Shown: in pieces, positions 24,301 to 34,734 of the stretch
Position numbering within the stretch: the stretch's first letter is position 1
Layout of the letters: every line of letters begins with the position of its first letter
Assembly (NCBI GenBank): GCA_016858145.1
Contig: JAEHOE010000078.1
Location: forward strand, 124,001 to 188,000
DNA from: Edaphochlamys debaryana
Lineage: Eukaryota > Chlorophyta > Chlorophyceae > Chlamydomonadales
Reading direction: 5' to 3'
DNA: 64,000 bases
The notes under the pieces: generated by a model
Told to the model about the DNA's origin: nothing
The model's input: the letters and a program-made list of their open reading frames with translations, nothing else
Databases searched by the model: none
Made by a program: the position numbers and the translations under genes

Positions 24301-24784
24301 GCATCGCACACGTCCGCGCGCGGGCCGAGCTGCCGGCAGCGGCTCCGCCCCTCGCACTTGGGGGAAACCAGAGCCCCCTCCTGGGAACCCCCACGGCCCA
24401 GCGCCGCGATTGGACCCAGCCGCCCCCCAACACACCGCCTGCGCTGACACGGCTCGTGGGGTGGTGCCTGACACCGGACCCATCACAGCGGCCCTCATTC
24501 GCACAGGTGGGTAGGCCCTGGGCCCTGGAGCCTTGCCTGGTGCTCTCATGCCTTGCTGCGGCTCAGGCCATTGGTAGTGAATGGCTGAGCTGCGCGGGTG
24601 GGTTCTGCGTGCACAGCTCCCACACGACCTCCCAGTGCTGCCCTTACAACCCCCTTTGAAGCCATTCCGGTTCGTGCCGCCGCCAATGCCCTCCCTCGCC
24701 GTACAGGTCGTGGACGAGCTGGCGGGGATGCTCGGTGCCGAGCAGGCCTCACATCGGTTTGCTGCCTACAAGGACGCAGCATGA
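15334..24784 (+). CDS. Lectin-type receptor-like protein kinase (about 1504 aa, about 29 exons)
   Basis: Signal peptide MRLALGVLAILASCAVAQ. The ectodomain has two similar halves: a C-type-lectin-like module (DSLAVFLRPLPYDGAVAACG to LPFFCIREE; later GPLSYADATSFCTKLG to CTATASVVCRA), each followed by a jacalin-like beta-prism module (ETLVLITRTGRRLQL/APPGGYLAGVRG and ERLVLVTNKGRLL/APPGGYLVGLQVG). A Cys-rich linker lies between. The membrane span is about 969-995, followed by RRRRAKRR. The kinase (about 1150-1500) has LGRGSFGVVYL, VAVK, Glu in the C helix (ILEAAISK), HGDLSAGNVLL, DFG, TAPEV, DVWSYGVLLLEL and QRPSF, so it is probably active but non-RD. Exons: 15334-15397, 15494-15687, 15823-15902, 16121-16329, 16530-16878, 17023-17081, 17300-17397, 17492-17615, 17787-17966, 18264-18350, 18549-18644, 18703-19030, 19144-19371, 19501-20072, 20299-20851, 20945-21068, 21337-21368, 21610-21668, 21889-21967, 22121-22188, 22338-22391, 22536-22589, 22795-22860, 23031-23067, 23242-23375, 23623-23771, 23956-24001, 24192-24506, 24707-24784. 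Exon 4 needs a one-base shift at a poly-C run. The ligand is unknown. Confidence 0.85.
23419..23446 (+). repeat. Short dispersed repeat, copy 1
   Basis: TTAGGAATGACGCGTTACAG lies in a kinase-domain intron and matches 25824-25849 at all but one position over about 24 bp. Flanking bases (GGGTTAGCCAG against GGGTTGCGGCCAG) are also similar, suggesting a fragment of a dispersed element. Confidence 0.5.
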
Positions 24785-26035
24785 CACGCTTTGTGAGACA
24801 AGCGCACATCCGTAGGACCTAGCTGGACCGAACCGTTCTTACTCCTGTCCATTCTTACTTCAGGGCGTGCTTACACCTGAGCTCGCCTGAGGTGACAACG
24901 AGCAAGCATAGTCTGCTTGCGGCCACCTCGGCCGAGTGATTAGTACCGGTACTACCCGTGGGCCTCCGTAGGGTACTGGCGTGGGACTCTGCAAGTTAGG
25001 GGGGGCTAGCTAAGTACGGCAAGTGTCGTTCCATCCATGCAGTCTTGTTGCATGTCATGGGAGACCTCGCCAAACTGTTCTGCTGCAGGTCTAAAGCAGC
25101 GTGGGGGTGGGGGGACGAGGTGGGGGGAGGACGGAGGCAGCAGTCACCAATGCGTTGTCTGCCTAATTGTATCTGGATCTGACCTCAGGCATGCGCTGGA
25201 GGTCTTAATTAGGATGTGGGCACGGCTCTGCATGGCCATCGTCATTGCAGTTCGTGGGTCAAAGCACGAGAAGAACCCAACCCTGGTCCTGCATGGAAGG
25301 TCCATGTTGGGATGGGATTCCCACGCAAACATTTGTGAGCCCTGGTGGCGTGGCCGCGCCTTGGATGCTGTTGTCATGTTGGCTCGCCGTTGCCAGGAAT
25401 ATCGGCATGCAACTGATGTATGCGGGGCTGGGTGTTGATGATGTATGCGGGCGTATGGGGACTTGACGGAGACGGGACCACGGCGTGTGCCCATACGCCA
25501 CACACGTTCGTGGGACCACTGCACCTTGTGTTGCTTTAGGTATCGGTACACCGATTGTGGGTCTGAGGAGCAAACAAGGGAGGAGGCAAGAAGCCACAAC
25601 ATGGAAGCGTGGTACTGAGGGGTGAGGGCTGTTACGAGTGGCGTGGATAGGCCCTGGGAAAGGAGGGCCCCCTTGCGACCGGCATGTTCAGGGCTCCGTC
25701 GTGGCACCTGCGTACGGTACGCGGACTGACCCAACTACAAGGACTACTCCTCTCAAACAGCCAACGGCGGTTGCGGGCGGGGGCGGTGTTGCAGGTTGCT
25801 GATATGAGGTTCCCGAGGGTGCCTTTAGGAATGACGCATTACAGGGTTGCGGCCAGCGGGCAGCAAGCTGCCGGCCCCGCACAAGGGGGAGAGAGTCAAC
25901 TTCCCCCGACCCCAGGCGTACCCTAAGGGAATGTCCAACACCGAGGCAGCCACCTACTCCAACCCATACAGCGACAGTCTCAGCCCGAGAGGGCTAGCCA
26001 CATGAGATCATCATAAGCACCACAACCACGCCGAG
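24785..26035. other. Intergenic DNA and retrotransposon 3' UTR
   Basis: Nothing here has gene-like features. The left part is the receptor-kinase 3' region. The right part, up to 26035, should include the 3' UTR of the minus-strand retrotransposon; I could not place its tail or a target-site duplication. Confidence 0.5.
25822..25852 (+). repeat. Short dispersed repeat, copy 2
   Basis: TTAGGAATGACGCATTACAG, the near-identical partner of the segment at 23419-23446, here in the intergenic DNA just downstream of the retrotransposon's 3' end. Confidence 0.5.
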
Positions 26036-29000
26036 TCAGGGGGAAGGCGGCTCGACATCCGCAGGGGGGTTGAACCGCGGCTTCCCGGCGACGCCGCCCA
26101 GGAAAGGGTGCTCGGGCGGAACGTCTCTCCACTTCTTACTGAAACCTTGGCCACAGTCTTCCGCAAAGGAGCGAACACGAGCCCAAAATTCCGCAACCAC
26201 TTGCAAACCAAGTCGAGAAAGGGTGGCGCGCCCAAGCGGGGCACCTGTCTCCGGGCGGGCGGCATAGAGCCACTGACGTCCCCGCTCCAGAGCAGCCACC
26301 GCAGCTAGGCAGACCACATCCCAAGTCACACCAGACACGCCCACAGGCGGAGTCACGAGCCACAAATGCTGCTTGCCGAGGGCATAGCTAGGAGTCCATC
26401 TGTACAGTTCTTCTTCAAGGGCCTCACGAAGAGCACCAGCGACACAGCAAGACCAGAAGTGGTGCGTCCGATCCCCTTCATCCATCCACACACCACATGG
26501 GCACATCGCAGGGCCTACTCCCCGAGCAATATCAGCTGCATGCATCCCAAATCCCGCAAACCCATTAAGAGCCAGACGCCAGAGCGGTTCTTTGTGTTCC
26601 GGCTCCCACCGCACCGCCCAAAGCCGCCGCAGAGCTGCGGCGAACGCAGACAGTGATTCAGGCGGCGCAGCGGGAAGGGACAGGGCCTCCGCAACGAAGG
26701 CACGATGGCGCCGCGCCAGCGATTCCACCGACGCGGAGAGTTGGAGCTGAGTAGCGGCCCGAACCGTGAGCTGGATCACGCGGCAGGGAGCACCCGGCGG
26801 CAGCGTCCAGCCCACGGCAGGGGCGATGATGCGACAGGCAGCCAGCAGCGGCGGGGCCGCGGCCGGCCCACCAGGCGCCAGCCGTGCAGCACGTGCAGCC
26901 TCCACCCAAGCTGGGGGGAGACGCTGCAGCAGTGCTGCAAAGAGGCCAGCGGCCCGAACTCCGCAGTGGAGCTCGGACGGTAGTGTGAACCATTCCGAGA
27001 CGCCGAGCACACCAAGAACGACGTCAGAGCGGTACAGGGGCAGGCAACGGCGAGCCCAGCGCGGCGACGGGCGCCCGCCAGGCCGCCGCTCCCATTGACG
27101 GTTGAAGCGACGGAAGGCATCCACCACCGCAACCGCCATGCCCACGCAACGAAGCGAAGGCACGTCGAAGAGGTCGGGGAAAGCCACATGTAGAGGCTCG
27201 CCGCCAGCATCAAGCGCGGGATTGCCCCACAGCGGAGCGTGGTAGCACCATGGCCCCGCTGCTAGCAAGTCCCACGCAAGTACAGCCGGCGGCGGAAGAG
27301 TAGTGAAGGCAGAGACAAGACGTTTGAGGGCGGGGCAGTCGCTGGGGATGGGGCATCCGAAGAGGCGCCCGCCAGCGGCTGCAGTGAGGAGGGCGAGGGG
27401 GTGGGCGGCCGGATGGAGACGACGAAGTTGCGCCATCGCCACCGCCACCCAGGTGGGCACACTAGGCAAGAAGCCCAGCGCGCCTTGGATAAAGCGTGAG
27501 GCCAGGCAAGCATGCCGGGCCTGAACGTGCTCACGCAGCGGTAGGAGGCCGAAGCCGCCAACCACAGGCGGGAGCACGAGGCAGTCCGACGGCAAGCCAG
27601 GCAGGCGCGTGCGTCGCGTGTCGGCGTCAGCGTCCGGAGCCAGGCCCCGATCCACCAGCGCCGCCACACGACTGCCGAGGGTCGACAGCGCTGAGGCTGA
27701 CGGCAGGCGGGAAAACTCAAGATGGTACAGAACTTTACTTAGCGCATACGACGAGGCCGCAAAAGCGCGGCCGAAGGCAGAAAGCGGCAGGTGCGCCACT
27801 CGCTGCAGGACGGCGTAGACAGGAGCGAAGTCGACGACAGGTAACGTTGAGGGCGGGGCGCCCCAAAACAGGACGCCCAGCGTGCGGGCTGAGGACACGG
27901 TGCGGAGGGCAGGAGCCGGCGCCGCCGCCGCTGCGACCACAAGGGTCACCGCGGCAGCAGCGCCAGCGTGCGGGGTATCTGCGGCCGTGGCGGGAGCGGA
28001 CGCACCCGCCAGGGCCACAGAGGAGGCCGCCGCCCCGAGGGGCGGCGGAGAGGTGGTGGGCGCCGCCGAGACCGGCGGCGCCGGGGCAGGAGCCCCGCTG
28101 GCCGCGGTCCCGGCCTCGGAGCTGGCAACACGCTCCAGGACAGGGGCAGCAGCAGCAGGGCCGAGCGGCATAAGCTCTGTTTTGTCAACGTTTAGGCGCT
28201 GACCCGAGGCCTGCCGGAAGACCTCCATGGCTTGCAGGAATGCAGGAGCGCAGTGGGGGCCGTCCAGCAGGGGGGTGCAGTCGTCAGCGTACTGGGAGGC
28301 CAGCACCGGCACCCCAGCCGCCACCAACCCAACCCGACACCGCCGCAGCCAGCAGGACAGAGCCTGAGCCACGGCGAGGTAGAGGAGAGGGGCGAGGGGG
28401 CACCCCTGCCGAACGCCAGCCGAGATGGAGACCGGGTTGGACAGGTGGCCGTTGACAAGGGCTGAGGCGCGGGTGCCCGTGTGCAGGCAGCGGACCCAGG
28501 CTAGGAAGCCCGATCCGACGCCCAGCGCCTCCAGGCAGTCAAAGAGGAAAGAGCGATCAACAGTGTCATAGGCCTTCTAGAAATCGAGGAAGACGGCGGC
28601 CCCCGCCTGCCCTGCCGACCGCAGCAACTCCGGCAACAGCTGCAAGAGCAGCACGTTGTCGGCGATGCGGCGGCCAGCAAGGAAGGCAGTTTGCTCAGGG
28701 CCAATGGCGAGGGCGAAGACGGGTCGAAGACGAAGCATGAGGACACGGGCGAGGGTGCGGTAGTCGGTGTCGAGGAGGGTGATTGGGCGGTAGTTGGAGG
28801 GAAGCGTGCGGTCGCCCGCCTTGTAGAACGAGGAGATGACGCCATCAAGAAAGCCAGCTGGCGCCGCCTGCTGAGTCCCCACCGCAGTGAAGACTCGAGC
28901 TAACAGGGGCGCAAACTGTGTGGAGAATTCCTTGTAGAGCTCGGTTGGGATGCCGTCGGCCCCCGCCGCCTTGCCAGGCGGTGAGGCCGCCAGCGCCTTG

Positions 29001-30445
29001 CGAACTTCCTCAGCGGTAACCGTAGGCTGGCCCAAGGCCTCGACCGCCGACGCTGGGCAGCGCGACCCCAGCTCCCGTAGCGCCGTCAGCACCGCATGGC
29101 GGGCCGACGGCGCTGCAGGGCCAGGCGTGCACACGCTAGCCCAGAAGTCGGCGGCCACCTGCGGAACCGCCGTGGGCGAGGTGACCAACGTGCCGTTAGG
29201 TCGCCGCAGCGCCAGGATCGGGCACCGCGGCGTGGGAGGCCGAACGAGGGAGGTGACAGCGGGGCACGGCCGTTCGCCTGAGCGTAGCCATGCCCGCCGC
29301 GCAGCGCCAGCAGGGCGCGCCGCCGCCCGGAGCGCTGCCGCAGCGCGCGCAGAGCGGGCAACCACGGCATCTCGGGCGGCGGTTTGGTCGCCCGCCGCTG
29401 CCGCTGCCAGCGCCGAGTCAAAGGCGGCTTGCGCCGCCTCCTCGTCGGCGCCGGCTGCGACGCGGCGGACATAGGCCTCACGATTCAGCCGCCCCGCATG
29501 GGCGGCTAGCCTGCGCTTGAAGCCCGGCCACCACTCAAGGAGCTCGCGGTCACCCGCGGGCGCCTCAGCGATAGCAGCCTCAAGCCAGGCAGACAAGGAG
29601 TCGCGCAAGTCAGCAAAGTCGCAGAACGAAACACGCACACGACGGAGGCCCGGCCCCAGGCGCGAGTCCGCAACTGGGGCAAGGCCTGCTAGGACAAGAC
29701 GATGATCGGAGACTGCGGCCTCCCGAATGGCTGCCTCACGCAGGGCCGGTGCCAGGCCCGGCGAGAGGAGGACCCGGTCAACACGGGACCCACCATTGGG
29801 CGCCACATAGCTGAAGCTGCGTAGCTGCGGATGAAGGTGACGGAAGGAGTCAACCAGGCCCGGGCACGCAGCTGCGAACTGCCGGGCAGTTGGGGGGTCG
29901 CTAGAGCGACCTGCCCCAGCGACGGAGTCGAGCTGCACGTCCGGAACCCAGTTGAAGTCGGCGGCGAGCACCAGCGGCGGGCGGCCGGCGGCGCAAAGAG
30001 GGGCCAGGCGTGACGCCGCAAACTCCCGCTGGCCCGCAGGGTCGCAGGCCGGAAGGTATGCAGACGCCACCACAAAGGAGTGGCCACCCCAGCAGAGGGG
30101 CAGTGTAAGGAGGCGTCCGTCAGGCGAGGCGGCCGGGGCTGCCTGTCCCGACGGATAGGTGACGAGCTGCCGCTCTAGAAGCGCCGTACGCACGAGGATA
30201 GCCACCCCCCCTGACGGCCGGCCGCTATCAAGGGTGACCGCGGCGCTCCAGAACGGCGTCCAACCTCGGAGGCGCAGAGCCGCCGAGGCTGTACGCAGCT
30301 TCAGGGCAGCTGCGTTCTCCTCCCCCGCCAGGACATGGGTCTCCTGCAGGCAGACCACGTCCAAGCGGTTGCGCTCCCAGCACTTGAGCAGCGCTGGCAC
30401 ACGTGCATCAGCCCCATGACCCGAGCGAGTCACAAGGCCGCGCAC
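26036..30445 (-). pseudogene. Retrotransposon ORF2: endonuclease plus reverse transcriptase, broken by one TAG
   Basis: The frame spans about 1470 codons. The N-terminal endonuclease/exonuclease/phosphatase-type domain shows LDVVCLQETHV, LAADFNWVPD, VDRVLLSPGL and AVSDHRLVLAGL; in L1 elements this nicks the target. The RT shows GADGIPTELYK, SNYRPITLLDTDYRTLARV, motif A (FLDF before the stop, KAYDTVDR after), GVRQGCPLAPLLYLA and the catalytic QYADD. An Ala/Pro-rich insert follows the RT core. The C-terminus has CPCGVWMDEGDRTHHFWSC, the usual Cys/His motif. A TAG at 28577-28579 sits immediately after FLDF, inside motif A, and the downstream frame is unchanged. The frame is already open upstream of 30445 and overlaps the end of ORF1 without a good ATG, so translation may depend on reinitiation or frameshifting. 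Confidence 0.9.
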
Positions 30446-30501
30446 GTTGTGGGAGCCAACCCGCAGCAGAGCTGACTCCGAGCGCCGTGCCCCACGGCCG
30501 G

Positions 30502-31848
30502 CTATGAGGTGACCATAGCGGCGCCGTCGGGCGCCATCGTGGAGCCGCCCTCACCGCCGGCCATGTCCACGTCAAGCGTCTGCGGGAGCTGCAGCGTCTC
30601 GCGCCCCGCCGGGGGAGCGCACTGGCGCTTGGGGTCGCGCCCGGCAGGAGGGGATTTGCTGCGCGCCGCCGAGGGCCGGTCGAGGCCCGGCGCCAGGGGC
30701 TGGCCCGCCGCCTGGCGAGCCGCCACCTTGTCCATGGTGGCCTGCACCCGGGGCGGAAGCGCCGTGCTGCTCCTGCCCCGGGACATGCTGCGGGTGCGAA
30801 CACCCCCGCCGCCCCCGGCCGCATCATCGCCGCCACGCCGCTGCTGTGCCGCTCCGTTGCCGCCGCCGCTGCCGCCGCCGCCGTTGCCACCGCCGCCGCT
30901 GTTGCCACCGCCGCCGCCGCCGCCCTTGCCGCCGCCGCCGCCCCCGCCCTTGCTGCCGCCGCCGCCCCCACCCTGGCTGCCGCCGCCGCCCCCGCCCGTG
31001 CTGCCGCCGCCGTTCCCCCCGCTGCCGCCACCGCCTCCGCCGCCCCCGCCCCCGCTGCCACGGCCGCCGCTGCTGCCTCCCCCGGAGGGGCCGGCAGCGG
31101 CCTGCGCGCGGTACCGGTCGATGTCGAAGAGTTCGAAGACGACGTCGCCGTGGCCCTTCATGACCACCGTGAACGAGGGCTCCTCGGACGGTAGCTGAGC
31201 CCCCTCTGGCACCGGCACGATCAGCCGGTCGGTAAACGGCATGGGTGCACTGCCGCCGTGCAGGCACCACACCTCGAGCGCGCCCAGCTCCACCCCCCCC
31301 AGGCAGGCCCCCAGGAGGTCCCGGGCCACGTCCAGCTCGAGGCCCAGGCCCGGCGGGAGGCTGGTAGCCAGGAAGTGGCGCGGGCGAGCCCGGACGTAGG
31401 ACCCCTCGTTGGAGTCCCAGCGGCCGACCCAGCGAAGCTTCGCGACTCCACCGGGCAGGGCCGCGGACTCCAGGCCGCTCCGGTCGTCCAGCTGGTCAGC
31501 CAACCAGCCAAACAAGTTACTGGGGACCGTAATGTCCACCTGAGCAGTGGCGCCCCCTGGCACAGAGCGCAGGAGGCATCCCTTCGCGAAGCCGATGCGA
31601 AGCGAGGGGTTCGCCGAGTCCGCGCCGCCCGCCGCGGGCAGCGCGGACTTCAGCTGCTGGAAAAAAGACTCCTGAATCGCGCGGCGAGAGCGCGAGAGCG
31701 TGGCCGGCGATCGGCGAGGGAAATGCGCTGTGAACGTCGCCGTCCGCACGCGCTGGCCATCCAGGAACGACTTAACTGATGCTGGCATATCAACCGTAAG
31801 CCCTGAGCGCGCCGGAGCGGCGCGCGCAGCGGTCGCGTAATACGCCAT
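30502..31848 (-). CDS. Retrotransposon ORF1 protein (448 aa)
   Basis: This intact frame lies just upstream of ORF2 in the same element. ORF1 proteins of L1-type elements bind the element RNA and form the ribonucleoprotein. Here the N-terminal half is a mixed-composition folded-looking region; a long Gly-rich tract follows (roughly the middle third, mostly GGG with S, N and K), and then a basic, Pro-rich tail with RTRSMSRGRS and KSPPAGRDPKRQ. I cannot identify a zinc knuckle or RRM by eye, so the RNA-binding role rests on position and on the basic, Gly-rich composition. ATG at 31848 is the first in frame. Confidence 0.75.
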   Translation of the reverse strand: MAYYATAARAAPARSGLTVDMPASVKSFLDGQRVRTATFTAHFPRRSPATLSRSRRAIQESFFQQLKSALPAAGGADSANPSLRIGFAKGCLLRSVPGGATAQVDITVPSNLFGWLADQLDDRSGLESAALPGGVAKLRWVGRWDSNEGSYVRARPRHFLATSLPPGLGLELDVARDLLGACLGGVELGALEVWCLHGGSAPMPFTDRLIVPVPEGAQLPSEEPSFTVVMKGHGDVVFELFDIDRYRAQAAAGPSGGGSSGGRGSGGGGGGGGGGSGGNGGGSTGGGGGGSQGGGGGGSKGGGGGGGKGGGGGGGNSGGGGNGGGGSGGGNGAAQQRRGGDDAAGGGGGVRTRSMSRGRSSTALPPRVQATMDKVAARQAAGQPLAPGLDRPSAARSKSPPAGRDPKRQCAPPAGRETLQLPQTLDVDMAGGEGGSTMAPDGAAMVTS

Positions 31849-31875
31849 GCCTAGAGCATCAGTCGGCAGCGCATA

Positions 31876-31903
31876 GCTATGGTGCTATGGTGCTATGGTG
31901 CTA
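31876..31903. repeat. GCTATGGT tandem repeat
   Basis: About three and a half copies of an 8-bp unit occur 30 bp upstream of ORF1 of the retrotransposon. The array may mark the element's 5' boundary or be part of its 5' UTR. Confidence 0.7.
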
Positions 31904-32522
31904 TGCCGCTGTTTAGCCGTAGCTGTCCGGAGATGGCGGTTGATTGTTGGCGGGGTGCGAGCCGGCGTGCCGTGGACCCGTGGTGCGGGCCAGAGGGTTG
32001 AGGGGGGTGTCCGCTTGAACATTGGATTCCCTGGGGGGAGGAGTCCAGGGGGGCTCAGGCCTATTCCTGCCTTCGGGCAGCCACCCTTGTCAAGTTGCGT
32101 TGCCGAGCTCTGGAGGGGTAATGCTGGACATGTCCGACATGGCGGGAGCGTGCCGAGGTGCCGAGTCCGACCAGAACAGTGGCGAATTCGGTTCAGCTCG
32201 TGAGACAAGTGGATGCACGCATACTGTCGCGTGCCGCGTGGGGTACCGATCGGTCGGGATCGTCGGGCCAGGTACCGACCCGCGACCTCCAGGCTCGGCA
32301 GACGGCGACTTCTTCCCAGAGCGCACGTTGCAGCCTCTTTGACGAATATCTGACACCATTGCACAACTCCGTCCACACTCCCTGCGACGGGGCTACAGTC
32401 CACTCTTAGCTCCACTCCACACTCCACTCCAGCAAGGCGCCCGCCAAGCTTTGCCGCGTCGCCCACGCCGGTTCGCCTCCGGGTTGCAAAGCCTACAAAC
32501 TGGCGCTACTTGCTAACCAATC
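31904..32522. other. Intergenic, pherophorin promoter side
   Basis: This lies between the retrotransposon 5' end and the ATG of the first pherophorin gene, transcribed away from each other. No coding features are visible. The pherophorin 5' UTR and promoter must lie here. Confidence 0.5.
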
Positions 32523-34734
32523 ATGAGGGCTGTGATTGCTGTGGTCCTCGCGGCCACGGCGCTGCTCATGTGAGTGCAGTCTTGGAGTCTCTGCGGAACG
32601 GCCTCCCGGAGCAGTTTTGCATCTCATTCATACAATTTGCCAATAGCGTAGCGCATGAGCAGCGACGGGAAGCATTTCGGTGCATTTCCTCTCGTCGCCT
32701 TGCCGGAGCCGGCAAGGCTCGCCGGCACCCAAAGAGTCTGCATTGCAAGTGGCATTGTTCATGCATGTGCGTGGCCTTAGTGCAGCTGGACAGCCTGCCG
32801 AAACCCGTTGGCACCCCGAGCTCCCGCCACTTCCTTCCCGCCCGCTCCCCACCCGTGCGGTCTCGCCCAACCAGAGCCGCCCCAGGCGAGACCGACGCAA
32901 GGGTGGCAGCCCTGTCAAAACCCGGCTGCAGTCACCTGTGCATCAAGTTGACGGCGTCTGCGGGCTCACATGAGCCGGACCCGGGGTCATCCTGCGCTGG
33001 CCTCGCCGCGTTTAGGGAGGATTTCGCACCAGACCTGCAGACAGCCATGAGCTACATATTGGACGATTGGAATCTGCCGCAAGCAATAAAACCGGACGTG
33101 TGGGAGGTGACGGAGTGCAGCTTGCGCAAGTCTCAGCATCCCACCGACCCCGCAAAGCACGTCTACACGACTGAGGTGGAGGTAAGCAAGCAGACCGTGG
33201 GTTTTGAAACGCTAAGCTTGAAGGGCCTCAAGCGGTCCAGAGAGCCACCAGATGCGCGCTAACCCTTCTGAAACCAACCGCACGCCCTGATCCACACTTG
33301 GCCCATTCGTCCCCACGCAGTTTTGCGGGCCTGTGGAGGAAGACGTGGGCCCCCTAGTCGCCAGAGCCCTAGCATCATACGGCGATTGGCAAGACTACAA
33401 TCTAGACATTCATGCCAAGAGGTTATCTGGCTTCCAGATGATGCCTCTTCCGGACTGCCTTGCCTGGACCTTAGAGGCCCGTGGCACAAACCTCAGCCCC
33501 GCCTGCGCCGCTCGCGTGGATAGCCCCTGCTTCAGCGGCGCACAGCAGGACCTGCGATCGTCATCGTTGTCACTTGAAGCATTTGAGGGGTCTCAGCCAG
33601 CTTGTGATCGGGTTTGTTTCGAGTGGGCAGCGGCGCAGCAGGACGGGCAGCAGTCCGCGTTGGTCAACGCGGATGCCTCGAGCAACTGCAGCCCAGCGCT
33701 GAATATCCTGACGGGGTCGTTCGGTGTGTCGTTGCAGAGGTGAGGTGGAGGCACCTGGGAATAGGAAGCAAGGCTTTGTCGGGAGCGTGTGTGAAGGGCT
33801 TCCTATCCAACTTGGCCCCTTGAGGTCCAGACCCAATGCATCATACACCACAGCGTCCCCCCACCGCCCCTCCCCCTTCCCCCGCTTCCACACCACCCCC
33901 AGCATCCTCCAAGCCCAGGTCGCTGCCAAGCAGCTGGATCAGCGCGTGGTGGACGCCTTCGCAGCCGACATGGACTCCTTCAAGCTGGAGCGCTGCGAGG
34001 CGGGCACCTCGGCGGACGGCAAGTTCCACCACGTGCTCATCACGGTGGGTCTGCTCTGATGGCAGTCTGCATTCCGTGTGCACGGGGTGGTGTGTGTGTG
34101 TGTGGGGGGGGTTAGACCGCAAGGCGTCAGCCAGAGCGGCGCGGCTCCTGCTGATGGGGAGGCATGTCAGGGCCGCAAATGAAGCACCCGCCCGGGGGCG
34201 CAGCATGGGGGTTCAGCAGGGCTACGCAAGGGGAAAGCGGCTTAGGTAGGCAGGCTTGCAGAGCACTCCTGAGCAAGAGGCCGAGCAACGTTCGAGGCCG
34301 GGTCGCTTGCCTTGCCTTCAGCTGCGCTTCTGAGGGAGGCCCGAGCGCTTCGTGCCGGGTAAAGACGTCCCGGGCAGCAGCGCGCGCCGTGTGCCTTTCC
34401 TCAACACCTTCCCTTCTCCCGCTTACACCCGCCTTGCACCGCGCAGATGTGCGGCCGCCTCTCGGCCCGTGGCGAGGCTGAGGCCCTGTCACCGGCTCTG
34501 CAGTACAACGACGGTACGCTGGCCACGTGGCAGGCGGCCGCCCTCGCCATGACCGGCTTTACGGCCAGCTCCAGCTCCGCGACCTGCAGCAATCTGGCCT
34601 TCGAGGCCGCTTTCTCGAGCGATTACAGTCGGGATAAGGACGGCTGCGCAGGGCTGCGGACCGCATGGAGCGCCAACAGCTGCCCAACCGACGTGTTGCG
34701 CCTAGGGATAGATGACCAGGAGATATCGAGATAA
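32523..34734 (+). CDS. Pherophorin, two-domain (400 aa, 5 exons)
   Basis: Pherophorins are secreted matrix glycoproteins of volvocine algae; the family domain is Cys-rich (DUF3707). Exons: 32523-32569, 32875-33181, 33321-33739, 33903-34044, 34447-34734, total 1203 nt in phase. The signal peptide is MRAVIAVVLAATALLIAAPG, split by the first intron. Domain 1 begins CSHLCIKLTAS, has FAPDLQTAM and ends near ARVDSPC. Domain 2 begins CDRVCFEWAAAQ, has LQAQVAAKQLDQRVVDAFAA and MCGRLSARGE. The usual Pro-rich rod is missing: the two domains are joined by about 30 residues without poly-Pro, so it may be a more globular matrix component. Exon 4 is almost identical to exon 10 of the next gene. It is in tandem with that gene. 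Confidence 0.88.

Larger units (their letters stand above)
25950..31910 (-). mobile_element. Non-LTR retrotransposon, L1-like, nearly full length
   Basis: Reading on the minus strand, the element has a short 5' region, ORF1 (31848-30502), then ORF2 with an AP-type endonuclease, reverse transcriptase and a C-terminal CCHC-like motif (30445-26036). No LTRs, integrase or RNase H domain are visible. The protein order and the endonuclease followed by RT match L1-clade elements of algae and plants. Outer boundaries are approximate: the 5' end lies near a short GCTATGGT tandem repeat (31876-31903) and the 3' end lies somewhere left of 26035. The single in-frame stop in ORF2 and otherwise intact frames imply a young insertion. 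Confidence 0.85.
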
